The notes below the pieces were generated by a model. It saw nothing but the letters and a program-made list of their open reading frames with translations. It did not search any database and was not told the DNA's origin. The translations under genes were made by a program, and so were the position numbers. A DNA stretch of 64,000 bases from Geotrypetes seraphini. Lineage: Eukaryota > Chordata > Amphibia > Gymnophiona > Dermophiidae. Position 1 is the first letter of the stretch; each line of letters starts with the position of its first letter. Shown here piece after piece: positions 10,072 to 26,339 of this stretch. Location of the stretch: positions 96,897,704 through 96,961,703 of the forward strand of contig NC_047088.1 of NCBI RefSeq assembly GCF_902459505.1, in the 5' to 3' direction.

Positions 10072-11425
10072 ATAATTGTGTCTTGAGTCAACATGGCTTC
10101 AGGAAAGGGAAATCATGTTTGACGAACCTACTTCAATTTTTTGAGACAGTGAATAGACAAATTGATAGTGGAGAACCGGTGGATATTGTATACTTGGACT
10201 TTCAGAAAGCATTCGACAAGGTTCCACATGTAAGACTTCTCAGGAAATTACAAGGCCATGGAATAGAGGGAAATATACTAAGATGGATAGGCAAATGGCT
10301 AGGGAACAGAAAACAGAGAGTGGGCATAAATGGGAAGTTCTCAGAATGGGAAAAATTGATTAGCAGTGTACCCCAGGGTTCAGTACTTGGACCCATCTTA
10401 TTTAATATTTTCATAAATGACCTGGAAGAAGGAACATCCAGTGAAATCATCAAGTTTGCAGACGACACAAAGCTATGCCGGGCAATCAGATCGCAGAAGG
10501 ACAGCGAGGAACTCCAGATTGACTTGAATCAATTGGAGAAGTGGGCAGATAAATGGCAGATGAATTTTAATGTGGAAAAATGCAAAGTGATGCATTTAGG
10601 AAGAAAAAATAAAGATCACAAGTATAGTATGTCAGGTGTAACTCTGGGAAAGACCAAACGGGAAAAGGACCTGGGTGTACTGATAGATAGGACCCTGAAA
10701 CCGTCGGCGCAATGGGCGGCAGCAGCGAAGAAAGCAAATAGAATGCTAGGCATGATAAAGAAGGGAATTACGAGTAGATCAGAGAAAGTTATAATACCGC
10801 TCTACAGAGCCATGGTCAGACTGCACCTGGAATACTGCGTCCAGCATCGGTCACCATACCTAAAGAAGGATATAAAACTGCTAGAGAGGGTGCAGAGACG
10901 AGCAACGAAGCTAGTGAAAGGTATGGAGAACCTGGACTACTGGGGAGACTGGGGTTGTTCTCCCTTGAGAAGAGGAGACTGCGAGGGGATTTGATTGAGA
11001 CTTTCAAAATACTGATAGGATTCGACAAAATGGAGCAGGGAAAGCAGTTATTTACAATGTCCAGTGTGTCACGGACAAGAGGAAATAGACTGAAGCTGAG
11101 GGGGTCAGGTCCAGGACGAATATCAGGAAGTTCTGTTTCACGCAGCGAGTGGTGGACACCTGGAATGCTCTCGCAGAGGAAGTAATTGCAGAATCCACCG
11201 TTCTAGGATTTAAGGGTAAACTAGATGCACATCTCCTTAAGAGTGGCATAGAGTGATACGAATAAAAGTAAATTAGATGCACATCTCCCTTGAGAAGCAT
11301 ACAGTGATATGGGGACTAAAACTATGCTAGGGTACACCTGGTGGGGCCTCTGCATGTGCAGATCACCAGACTTGATGGACCCAGGGTCTGATCCGGAGAT
11401 GGCAATTCTTATGTTCTTGAGTAAT
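10072..11425 (+). mobile_element. CR1 LINE, 5'-truncated, reverse transcriptase part
   Basis: A continuous frame of about 300 codons (10083-10994) reads QHGFRKGKSCLTN, DIVYLDFQKAFDKVPH, SVPQGSVLGPILFNIFINDL, the catalytic FADD box at 10455-10466 and EKDLGVLID, all classic CR1 reverse transcriptase. After a frameshift near 10945 the C-terminal FSLEKRRLRGDLIETF continues in another frame to about 11185. The 3' end is the usual CR1 tail with GGCAATTCTTATGTTCTT (11401-11418). The endonuclease is missing. Codons are well kept, so this copy is fairly young but inactive. Confidence 0.9.
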
Positions 11426-11731
11426 TTTCTAAACATGCCCTTTTCACTACAGTTTCTCTTTTGACCTACAAGGGAGTTCTATATTTTAACTCCTGCACAG
11501 CATAAAGTCATTTTGCCAGTCTCAACAAGCCTTGGATTAACATTCATCTACCCCAGTATCTTGTTTCCAGTAGTGACCAGTACAGGTCACAGATATCTGA
11601 CAGAGACCCAAAAATTAGCAAAATTCCAAGTTACTTAACTATAAAACATAAGTGGCTTTGTTCAGGTCTAACTTCTTAACGTTTTATGGACTTTTCCTAC
11701 AGGAACCTTTTCTTCTATTTCTTTTGAATAG
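11426..11731. other. Unassigned spacer with CR1 scraps
   Basis: Most is unrecognised. AGTAGTGACCAGTACAGGTC near 11570 and TATGGACTTTTCCTA near 11686 belong to the CR1 3' region seen in better condition at 53040-53170. Confidence 0.35.
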
Positions 11732-12085
11732 GATATGTTGAAACCCTCAGCTCAGTGTGTGGCGGTGATGGCTAAGAAAGCAAATAGAATGTTAGGAATT
11801 ATCAGGAAAGGAATAGCAAATAAAGATGAAAATGTTATAATGCCTTTGTATCGTTCTGTGGTGCAGTCGCACCTCGAATACTGTGTATAATTCTGGTCGC
11901 TGTATCTCAAAAAAAGTATAGCAGAATTAGAAAAGGTACAGAGAAGGGTGACGAAAATGATAAAAGGGATGGGACAACTTCTATATGAGGTAAGGCTAAA
12001 GCAGCTAGAGTTCTTCAGCTTGGAGAAGAGATGGTTCAGGGGAAATATGATAGATCTATAAAATACTGAGTGGAATGGAATGAGT
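11732..12085 (+). mobile_element. CR1 LINE fragment, C-terminal RT
   Basis: The translated strand shows [42 protein letters not shown] and SLEKRWFRGNMIDL, interrupted by at least two stops. It is a different and older CR1 subfamily than the copy at 10072 and closer to the one at 51440. Confidence 0.8.
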
Positions 12086-12334
12086 AGTTGCCCTTTGGGG
12101 CCTCTTACAGTAGAGTGTCTGGAGGATCTTACGGCAGGTGTGCAAGACCGTAAGCCCAAGTCCTTACAGCAGGCCCCATTCCTCCGAGGGATTGGGGCAC
12201 ACTGACTTCTCTAGGGGATATCGGCAATATTTTGGAGGTCCTACGGACCACAGGTCTTTTCAGAATGCCAGCAAAGATTTGAAGGGGCTAGATAATTTAT
12301 CTCCCCTCTGCCCTTCCCCCACGAGCTCTGTTCA

Positions 12335-12640
12335 TTGTGTAAGTCCCTCTTATCTGTACCCTTCTCCTCCACCACCAATTCCAGACTCCGCCCCTTCTTT
12401 CTTGCTGCGCTTTATGCTTGGAACAGGCTGCCAGAGTCAATACATCATGCTCTGTCTGTAGCAGTCTTCAAATCTAAGCTAAAAGCACCATTTATTTATT
12501 TAATTCATTTTCTATCCCGTTTTCCCCAAAGAGCTCAGAATGGGTTACAGGTTAAACATACATAATATACCATTAACAGATTTCAATTTACACTTAATTT
12601 GCCTTAATTACAGTACAAGTACATTGCAGCCATAGAACCT
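12335..12640 (+). mobile_element. L2-like LINE 3' fragment plus tail repeat
   Basis: The segment 12335-12510 encodes FLAALYAWNRLPESIHHALS and VFKSKLKAPF, the typical C-terminus of L2-like ORF2. It runs into TTTATTTATTTAATTC and TTCTATCCCGTTTTCCCC, an inverted LINE tail of the kind seen near 48690. No complete domain remains. Confidence 0.55.
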
Positions 12641-13818
12641 GTCCTGAAATTCAACTTGGGCTCAAGCAGTTATCACGTGCCAAAGAGAGGATCCAAGGAC
12701 TTGAGACCAATTCTGGATCTCAATACAGTCAAAGTAGCCCTCAAAATTCCACGATTCCAAATGGAAATGGTGAGGTCAGTGATTGCTTCAGTCATGCCGG
12801 GGGAATTTAGGGCATTTCTGGATCTGACAGAGGCCTATATTCATATTTCCCATTTACCCGGAACACAGACTATATTTGACATCCATGTGTTGCAACAGTA
12901 CTTCCAATTCATGGCCTTACCCTTAAAGCAGGCTATGGCGTCTCAAACCTTCACAAAGGTGATGGTAATAATGACAGCATATATGTGTAGGCTTGGTATC
13001 CAGATCCACCCATGTCTTGACAATTGACTCATAAGAACCCAGTCCGACTCAGGTGTCCCATTACTACAGATACTTGAAGGTCCTGGGGTCAATGGTGTTG
13101 GCCATAGAAGTAGTTCATTGGGCAGAGCTTACTTGTGCCCACTTCAAGAAGCACTCATCTTCCGTTAGTGTCCACAGAGGGATCCTATGTTGATGGCTTC
13201 CTTGGACAGTGGAGGCTCGTTGCAGTTTAGTCTGGTGGTGGAACCCACTTTCTCTTTCCAGAGGAGTTCTCTCATAGATGCCAGCCTCTACAGCTGGGGA
13301 GCGCTTTGCCAGGACCGTCTATCTAGGGATGGCTGGTCTCCTTCACAGAGGAAGTGGTCAATCAATCGCTTGGAGCTTTGAGCAATTTGGCTGGCCCTCC
13401 TGCACTTCCTGGCCCTCCTGCATGCTCGAGGGCAAAGTGGTTCTTGGACAGTGCCATAGCAGTGGCCTTTGCCAATTGACAAGGGGGCACTAGGATTGCT
13501 CCACTACATCTGGAAGCCTAAATGCTCTTCCGGTGGACAGATACTCATCTATTGGCACGTATCAGGAGTGGACAGCGTTCAAGTTGATTATCTCAGCCAC
13601 CAAACCTGGATCCCAGGGAATGATTGCTGTCCCAGAGAGCTTTCACTAGTGAAGAAATGAGGGCGTCCCACATTCGACCTGATGGCAACAAGAAAGCAAC
13701 TCGGGGGGTTGGGGGGGGGTGGAGTGGCAAAATGGCGGCGGTGTGAGGAGCCAAGTGAGAAGTAAAGATCTAATTGGCTCTGCTTTCCTCATTACGCATT
13801 TGTACCTTGTTTTCCTCC

Positions 13819-15110
13819 ATGCCCCATAAGAAGAGGAAGGGGGTGATTAGGGCCATTTCCTCGCCAGCCGTGGTGTCTACCCCGGTTCAGCAGACAATGG
13901 ATCGCTTCTTCTCGGCTCTCCCAGCAACTGTGCAGTCCGGAGTGGAGAGCCCGGCGTTGGGCAGAAATGAGAGGGAGTCTTTTGCCCTTTCGGGCATGGA
14001 AACATCGCTTTCTCCTCCGGGTTCCCTCAATCCTCCGTGTTCAGCGACTGCCGGGGTATTGAAGCAAGAGACACGCAATCCCGGAAGTGGAGATACCGGG
14101 TCTCCCAGCAAGGGCACGTTGTCCATGGCAGAACAGCTGATGGCTGAAAGCAAAAGAGAGGGATTTTCGTCCTCTCGCATGGAGGCATCATTCAGCATAT
14201 GGAGAATAAAATGAGTAAATCTACAGAAGAGGTAATCAAAATAACAGATAAACTTGACTCCCTAACTAAAACTGTTGAATTAATGAAAATGGATTTTTTT
14301 TTTTTAATTCTTTATTCATTTTCAAATTTACAATAAGTATGACAATATATCCAAACAAATTAACAATAAATATAACACTTAATAATCATCAATGGTACAA
14401 ATAATATGCTCTTATCTCTCACCCTTTTCCAAGCCAAGCAAATGCAGGATGAAATACACCATTTGCAGCAGTTTAAGATAGCATCAATTAAGGATAATAG
14501 TTCAATACATAGGAAACTGGAACAATTTGAGAATTTTAATAGACGATTGAATCTTCGCTTCCTAAATTTTCCACTAATTTCGGGTGTGTTGCCTCTGGAT
14601 CTATTAAAAAGGTATTTGATTGAAAATCTGAGAATTTCCTCAAATTGTATTCCCCCAATAAATAAGATCTATTATTTGCCTAATAAAAAGATTCCTGGAA
14701 GGGAAGAAGAAAAAGGAAAAGAGAATGGGAAAAAGAACAATGAGATAGATTTTGGTAATGTGACTGCTCTTCTTGAACAAACAATAACAGCTGACACTGA
14801 TAGAGCTACGCTCTTGGTGCCATTCGTATTTGAGCAGGATGTCAACATGATTTTGAAATTATACTTTAAAAATTCTCAAAAATTATTTGGGGAACAGAAA
14901 ATATGGATATATCCTGATGTTGCTAAGATTACTCAAGAATGGAAGAAAGAATTCCTCTCTTTGCATCAAGAAACAACTAAATTAGGTGCTACATTTCTTT
15001 TGGCGTATCCCTGCAAGTGCCTAGTTAGGTACTTAGGAGTCAAGTATACCTTCTTTTCTCCAGACCACCTGAAGGAATTTATAGATGTTAAGAAGATCGT
15101 CAAGGAATGA
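13819..15110 (+). pseudogene. L1-type ORF1 protein, broken
   Basis: The start is MPHKKRKGVIRA (13819), followed by a low-complexity N-terminus to about 14214. A frameshift near 14200 moves the frame to QHMENKMSKSTEEVIKI, a coiled-coil-like segment. About 145 bp of reversed LINE tail interrupts it near 14292-14436. It then continues KQMQDEIHHLQQF, FENFNRRLNLRFLNFP (start of the RRM-like domain) and ends with FFSPDHLKEFIDVKKIVKE before TGA. ORF1p of L1 is a trimeric RNA-binding chaperone. This copy cannot be translated through. Confidence 0.75.
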
Positions 15111-15156
15111 CTTTAGAGGGGTTTTGGAAAGTAAAGCAGTTGTTTAGAAACATTAA

Positions 15157-15328
15157 GGGCTCCTTTTACAAAGGTGTGCTAGGGCCTTAATGGGCGCAAT
15201 AGCGCGTGGTAAATTCCCAAGCACGCTAGCCACTACCGCCTCCTTTTTAGGAGGTGATATTTTTGGCTACCGCACGGTAATTTTGTGCGTGCGCTAAAAA
15301 CCCTAGCGCACCTTCGTAAAAGGAGCCC
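15157..15328. mobile_element. Harbinger-type MITE in the ORF1-only LINE
   Basis: Terminal inverted repeats GGGCTCCTTTTACA...TAAAAGGAGCCC enclose a GCGC-rich body. The direct TAA repeat (15154-15156 and 15329-15331) fits the 3-bp TWA target of PIF/Harbinger elements. It lies in the 3' region of the LINE, which itself lies in DIRS A1, giving three layers. Confidence 0.8.
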
Positions 15329-16140
15329 TAAGCCTTTTTAATTTTAACTAATTTTCTTTTTTTCATCTCTCACATAATTTGACCACTCACCCCTAATGAT
15401 GGTCTAAGAAGGGGATTATTATGATTGATTGATATTGTAAATTTGATTTTTAATCCCTTGACTTGATTTTCCTCCCTGTGTTTAATGGTGCAAGATTTAC
15501 TCTTGTGAAGTTTAATGTAAAATTATAAATAAATAAAAAAACAAGAAAGCAACTCATTTCTTCAGCCACCGACATGAACCAGGAAGCGAAGGGCTAGGCA
15601 CCGTGGTTCAGCTGTGGCCACAGGACAGTCATGGCCCCTACAAAGAATCAAAGTACACTGGGGAATTGTGTTTCTAGTGGTGCCCAATTAGCCAATGGAT
15701 CAAGGTTTCAAGCTTCGTTGTTGCACAAGGCTTCTCATGCAGGGTCCAATAACCCTTCAGGATAGGGAACGCTTTGGTCTTATGGCATTGCTCTTGAGCA
15801 TGCAGCATTCGTGTGCAGGGGCTACTCAGATGGTGGCATGGTTACCATTCTGCGCAGCAAAAGAAGTCGACCGTTGCAGCGTACGTGAAGGCCTGAAAGT
15901 ATTTCCAGTCTTGGTGCACTCAAAAAACATTGGTCGTGGTAGTACTTGTCTTTCTCCAGGAGGGACTGGAAAATGGACTAGCAGTTGGCTCTCTGAGAAT
16001 CCAGAGAGCCGGACTTTCCTGCTTCGGTCTCAAGCCCTGTTGGTTCTCGCTTGTGGCTCATTAGGGTGTAGTTTGGTTTTTAAAGGGCGCATTATGTCTC
16101 CGCCCTCTGCTGCATCAGCCATTTCCAACTTGGTATCTTA

Positions 16141-16557
16141 ACCTGGTTATCCAAGTGGTGGCCACAAATTGGAAAAATTGGGATCGGCTTAATTTCTCCT
16201 TTTGGTGGGATTCTGTATGTTTATATTACAAATATGAGAAAATAAATTCAGAAATGTTGTGTAATAAGTTATTCAAATTAACATGGAGTCTATTGATAAA
16301 TTTTGTTAACGATGATTAGCTGGATTATTCCCTTTATTTCTTATTTTTACATCCAGGGTGGGAGGGTGGAGGGATATCATATTTTGATTTTATCCTTGAT
16401 CAATATGTTCAATATGATTTTCATTATTTGTCTGAAGTAATGCATTTGGTTTTCATTTTTGTATTGGTGTGGGAGGGGAAGGAAAATATCTTGAAGTATT
16501 TTTATGATTGATTTAAGTGCAATTTTGAAGTTATTTAATATGTATATGTATATTTTT
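16141..16557 (+). mobile_element. LINE 3' fragment
   Basis: The translation begins NWKNWDRLNFSFWWDSV, resembling an L1-clade ORF2 C-terminus, then stops. The rest is an AT-rich 3' region with GTGGGAGGGTGGAGGG and GTGTGGGAGGGGAAGG patches. It is 5'-truncated, and its end merges with the foldback that starts near 16558. Confidence 0.4.
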
Positions 16558-17350
16558 AACAATAAATAGAAATACTCCACTTATTTAATATAGGAGCACT
16601 ATCCACAACGGAAGAAAAAGCCTCAGGTATATCACGACAGAGCAAAAAATGCTCAAACTTCCTCTACCCACATCATCGGCCAAAAAACTTCCGAAGGGAA
16701 TGTGCAAAAACCACTACTCTATTTTTGCAAGACAAAATTCATTAGCTGCCTTTTCTAATTGTGAAGATATAAGTGATGCAACATATCAGCCAACGTCTCA
16801 CGGTGTGTAGCTGTTTCTTCAGGGCTTTGTTAAATGTCACTTCCCCACATTTATCTGTGAATCAAAGTATAAACAGTTGTCTTATGTATCTAATTGTGCT
16901 ATCTTAAGCAGTACCAGATATAACCTGCTGTGATACTCACTGCGTTGCTTGCTGTTCTGCTCCTACCAGCGTCCTGTCACTGTAGTGGTTTTCTAACTCC
17001 ATTTTATCGAGAGCGTCACCAGTCTACTCCATGTCACTCACGTGGGAGAGGTTGATTACTCTTCTCTGACAACCTATCTGGAAGTGCCGAGGCTGAGCAA
17101 ACCAATCAGAGAAGAGTAACCAATGTCTCCCACGTGAGTGACGTGGAGTAGACTGATTGGTGACGCTCTCGATAAAATGGAGTTAGAAAACCACTACAGC
17201 GACAGGACACCGGTAGCATAGCAAGCAACGCAGTGAGTATCACAGTGGGCTATATCTGGTACTGCTTAAGATAGCACAATTAGATACATAAGACAACTGT
17301 TTATGCTTTGGTTCACAGATAAATGTGGGGAAGTGACATTTAACAAAGCC

Positions 17351-17378
17351 CTGAAGAAACGGCTACACACCGTGAAAC
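17351..17378 (+). ncRNA. Hammerhead-like motif in foldback arm
   Basis: CTGAAGA (17351-17357), a 4-bp stem ACGG/CCGT (17359-17362, 17370-17373) with a 7-nt loop, then GAAAC (17374-17378), matches the CUGANGA-stem II-GAAA core except for one extra A. Stems I and III cannot be drawn convincingly. The complementary copy lies in the left arm near 16790-16825. Possibly a decayed ribozyme of a Penelope-like element. Confidence 0.35.
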
Positions 17379-17412
17379 GTTGGCTGATATGTTGCATCAC
17401 TTATATCTTCAC

Positions 17413-18400
17413 ATAAAAACATAAGCAATGCCTCCGCTGGGTCAGACCTGAGGTCCATCGTGCCCAGCAGTCCGCTCAGGCGGCGGCCCAACAGGTTCAG
17501 GACCTATGCAGTAATCCTCTTATCTATACCCCTCTATCTCCTTTTCCAACAGGAAATTGTCCAATCCTTTATTGAACCCCAGTACCATACTCAGCCCTAT
17601 TACGCCCTCTGGAAGCGCATTCCAGGTGTCCACCACACGTTGAGTGAAGAAAAACTTCCTAGCATTAATTTTGAATCTGTCCCCTTTCAACTTTTCTGAA
17701 TGCCCTCTTGTTCTTTTATTTTCCTAAAGTTTGAAGAATCTGTCCCTCTCTACTCTCTCTATGTCCTTCATGATCTTATAAGTCTCTATCATATCCCCTC
17801 TAAGTCTCCTCTTCTCCAGGGAAAAGAGACCCAGTTTCTCCAATCTCTCAGCGTATGAAAGGTTTTCCATACCTTTTATCAATCGTGTCGCTCTCCTCTG
17901 AACCCTCTCAAGTATCTCCATATCCTTCTTAAGGTACGGCGACCAATATTGGACGCAGTACTCCAGATGCGGACGCACCATCGCCCGATACAACGACAGG
18001 ATAACTTCTTTTGTTCTGGTTGTAATACCCTTCTTGATTATACCTAGCATTCTATTCGCTCTCATAGCGGCCGCTGCGCACTGTGCCGTCGGCTTCATTG
18101 TCATGTCCACCATTACCCCCAAGTCCCTTTCTTGGGTACTCTCATTCAGTAACATCCCTCCCATCGTATAGCTGTACCTCAGGTTTCTGCTTCCCACATG
18201 TAGTACTTTACATTTCTCAACGTTGAACTTCATCTGCCATCTTGTTGCCCATTCCCTCAGTTTGTTCAAGTCCCTTTGTAATTCTTCGCAGTTCTCTTTA
18301 GTTCGAGCTCTACTAAATAGTTTGGTGTCGTCCGCGAATTTTATTATCTCGCACTTCGTCCCTGTTTCTAGATCATTTATAAATATATATATATATTTAA
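17413..18400 (-). mobile_element. CR1 LINE fragment in the foldback
   Basis: On the minus strand one frame reads IIKFADDTKLFSRA, WQMKFNVEKCKVLHVG, ERDLGVMVDM, MVRPHLEYCVQYWSPYLKKD and LGLFSLEKRRLRGDMIETY over about 230 codons without a stop, so it is young. The 3' end is at 17413. The element is 5'-truncated at the FINDLE region near an (AT)n tract at about 18385. It interrupts the right foldback arm with loss of about ten bases. Confidence 0.88.
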
Positions 18401-18845
18401 GGCATCTAATGAATTTTGTCCTGCAAAAATAGAGTAGTGGTTTTTGCACATTTCCTTTGGAAGTTTTTTGGCCGATGATGTAGGTGGAGGAGGTTTGAGC
18501 ATTTTTTGCTCTGCTGTGATATACCTGAGGCTTTTTCTTCCGTTGTGGATAGTGCTCCTATATTAAATAAGTGAAGTATTTCTATTTATTGTTATTTATA
18601 ACCCACTTCCACTATTTTTTGGTAGATATGTATATTTTTATGCACTATTTTTGAATTAAAAAAAGATTTAAAGATCAAGTGGTGGCAAGTTCGCCCTACG
18701 AGCCGATAATCCAAGCTTCTCTGATGGATCTCACTATTAAGACAGCTTTCCTGGTGGCCATTTCCTCCACCCAGAGAGTGTTCAAACTTTAGGCTTTCTC
18801 CTGCAGAGATCCCTTTTTTTCAGATCATGGATCTTAGCATGACCT

Positions 18846-24043
<5,198 letters not shown>

Positions 24044-24655
24044 ATTCTTGACGAAAGTGGTTTCGGTCTTCCACATCAATCAGGAGGTGCATTTGCCAAC
24101 CTATGCTCCCTCATGGTCGAGTAAGCACGGCAGTGTGTTGAACTTTTTAGATGTGCACAGACTTTTGTTGAGATACCTAGAAGTCACGAACAAACTTTGT
24201 TTGTCAGTTCATTTGTTCATAATGGTTGATGCTGGCCATAGGGGCAGGCCAACATTAAATGCCACCATTTCAAGATGGATCTGGATGGCTATTTTATCTG
24301 CCTACGTTGTAGCTGGGAAGTGGCCTCCTATTTCGGTGATAGCCCTTTCCATGCGAGGCATTGTTTCTTCATGAGTTGAATCCTTATGAGTTTCCTCAGA
24401 AGAGACTGGTAGAGCTGCCACTTGGTCCTCTCTGCATACATTCTCCATGTTTTACAGGATGGGGTGTGGCGGTCAAGTGGGATGCCGCATTTGGATTTTT
24501 GATCCTGGCAGCTGGCTCATCAGTCCCATCCTATGTTTGAGGGACTGCTCTGTTATGTCCCAGTTGTTCAGAAATAAAGTGTGATTGTATAAGAAGGAAA
24601 GATTAGGTTCTTACCTTGCTAATCTTCTTTCTTGTAAATCCATACTCTATTCCTG

Positions 24656-25200
24656 AAGCCCCCCATGGGAAATGCTGATTTGCTGATGGTCTGTCTCCAT
24701 AAGTACCGGTAAATTGGACTTCTTGACTATTTGATCAGCCTTCTTAAGAATTCTATCCGGAAATATTGGGCACTTTGCCTTGTGGGGGGGGGGTCTCACA
24801 TTCCCATGCCCCACACTGTTAGTGCAGGCTGAGTCTCCTTGTTTCATTGTTTATTCTGTTTCCATAAAACTATTTGATTGTTTGTTTATTAAGTTGGTTA
24901 TTGATGTGAACTGATTCGATTTGTTTCTCATAGAGTTTCACTGTACCCCTCCCTCTGCTGTGTTCTCTACAGCAGGGTTTCTCAACATGCAGTACGCTTA
25001 CCCTAGTGGGTATGTGGACTGCCTGTTTGAAGGTACGTGGGCTGACCACCGCCACCCACATGTTATTATCCCCTGCCGCAACTCCGGATTCTGGGAAGGG
25101 AAGGGCCAGGCGCATGCAAAGATTGCATACTGCCGGCCCATAGGCCTTCCCCCCCCTCCCCCGACGTCAATTCTGATGTTGGAGAGAAGTCCTGGTCAGC
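24656..25200. other. Unassigned sequence with a hAT-like end
   Basis: No gene seen. CAGGGTTTCTCAAC near 24972 looks like a hAT terminus, and the following CAGTACGCTTACCCTAGTGG is typical of such elements, but no opposite end or 8-bp duplication was confirmed. Confidence 0.3.
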
Positions 25201-25206
25201 TAATTG

Positions 25207-25390
25207 CTGTTAGGCATGCAGAATGGAACAAGACACGGTGTATTCTGGAGTAAAAAACAGTATATATCACAAAGGTTTGCACAAAAGTATTGCACAAAGG
25301 AAATGCGACATCACAGATTGCACAGTAAGATATATACAGTTTTTTACTCCAGAATGCACCGTGTCTTGTTGCATTCTGCATGCCTCATAT
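25207..25390. repeat. Palindromic repeat
   Basis: Arms of about 58 bp share GGCATGCAGAATG, AACAAGACACGGTG and TTCTGGAGTAAAAAAC in inverted order around a 65-bp centre. The hammerhead-like motif at 25401 follows directly, so both may belong to one Penelope-like or retrozyme-like repeat. Confidence 0.7.
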
Positions 25391-25400
25391 CTGTACGTAC

Positions 25401-25451
25401 GACCCCTGATGCAGGCGTACTTCACGCCGAAACACAGTATTGTGTCCGGTC
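25401..25451 (+). ncRNA. Hammerhead-ribozyme-like motif
   Basis: The order is stem I GACC (25401-25404), CTGATG (25406-25411), stem II GGCGT/ACGCC (25414-25418, 25424-25428), GAAAC (25429-25433), stem III ACACA/TGTGT (25432-25436, 25441-25445), a GUC cleavage triplet ending at 25446, and stem I GGTC (25448-25451). All three stems pair. Deviations from consensus are an extra C before A9 and a C-C opposition at the base of stem I. Such motifs are known from Penelope-like elements and retrozymes. Activity is unproven. Confidence 0.5.
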
Positions 25452-25905
25452 ATACTCATTGTGAATGAACATAATAAACATATTTTATATATATCCTCCT
25501 TTGGCCTTTTATTTGGAGAGTCCATTGTCCCATTCACACTGTTTCTTTTTGCTGTGCTATTGATGTGGGTTTGTTCTATTTTGGACTGTCTATTGGATCC
25601 ATACAGTCTCGTGCTACATAATTAAAACTAATCCATATTTCATGATGAATTACTTTTGGACTATAATGTATATGAGTATTAAACAGAAAACTATCTTCAG
25701 ATAGATATTTTCTTTAAAAAAGCATTTTATTTAAAAAAAAAATCCAATTTAAATAAAAAAAATGTTTTAAATTTTTTTAAAATCATTGATTTTTATCCAT
25801 CCTGTCATTCTTACTCCGTTCTTCCCAGGACAGTGCTGTAGAGACACATGATTACACATACTGCTTCTAAATAATAAACTTTGAGCTGGGGGCCGCTGTA
25901 TATAA
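25452..25905. other. AT-rich unassigned sequence
   Basis: No coding region or recognised repeat. A(n) and T(n) runs at 25715-25800 may be the tail of a retroposed element. Confidence 0.3.
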
Positions 25906-26318
25906 TAAACTAGATACTGCAACTGGAGCCTTGAGATATTAGGAACCACTGGAACAAAAGTGATTGCTGCAGCGGTCTCATGTGAAAGCGAGATAAAGTT
26001 CCCAGTGGAGTCACCCCCATAAATCCTAGAACATGTACAGAATCCCATACTCTTAAACCCGGTGACTGAAGAAAGCAAACCTGAGACTGCAACCTGTCGC
26101 CCCAGACGCTGGGAAAAAAACACAGTCCTCTCTCCCGAGAGCAACAGCCCCTGCTATTCCAATACATAGGATAGGAGAAAAGAGCTCTTTGGAAACGGAA
26201 GAGCCACATCCAAAGAATTGAAGAAAAGAAGTTCAGACAAAAGAAACCACCTGTTGTCACACAAATTGGCCTAGCTGAAATACATCCAAATCAAGCAATT
26301 GTCTAAGAAAGAAAATAC
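25906..26318 (-). mobile_element. Inverted fragment of DIRS B (fossil)
   Basis: This about 410-bp piece is a near-identical reverse-complement copy of the reverse-transcriptase part of DIRS B at about 21511-21926. It lacks other DIRS parts and ends abruptly at both sides. It may be an inverted local duplication or a fragment of a separate copy of the same young subfamily. Confidence 0.85.
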
Positions 26319-26339
26319 CTGAAATACATCGAAATCAAG

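Larger units (their letters stand above)
13703..15539 (+). mobile_element. ORF1-only L1-like LINE (HAL1-like)
   Basis: The element is bounded by a 16-bp target duplication AACAAGAAAGCAACTC (13687-13702 and 15540-15555), so both ends are intact. It begins with a G-rich 5' end, carries an L1-type ORF1, goes straight into a 3' region and ends in an A-rich tail (AATAAATAAAAAA). No endonuclease or reverse transcriptase is present between the ORF1 stop (15108-15110) and the tail. This is the layout of mammalian HAL1 (half-L1) elements, mobilised by a partner L1. It carries two insertions, a reversed LINE tail near 14292-14436 and the MITE at 15157. It is inserted in DIRS A1. Confidence 0.8.
16558..18593. 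repeat. Long foldback element with about 510-bp arms
   Basis: The left arm (16558-17070) and right arm (17106-17412 plus 18401-18593) are near-perfect inverted copies around a 35-bp spacer. Outer ends share AATAAATAGAAATAC and inner parts share CCCACGTGAGTGAC. The right arm is split by a CR1 insertion. Each arm carries a CTGAAGA...GAAAC motif resembling a hammerhead ribozyme core (right arm 17351-17378), the type found in Penelope-like elements. No protein is encoded. It may be a head-to-head pair of Penelope-like 3' pieces or a foldback transposon. Confidence 0.75.

Noticed and set aside
10083-10994. Intact gene of about 300 codons
   Set aside because: It is the reverse transcriptase of a truncated CR1 LINE lacking its endonuclease and frameshifted near the end.
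13774-14214. Novel host protein starting near MPHKKRKG
   Set aside because: Target duplications, the A-tail and the downstream RRM-like region identify it as ORF1 of an L1-like element.
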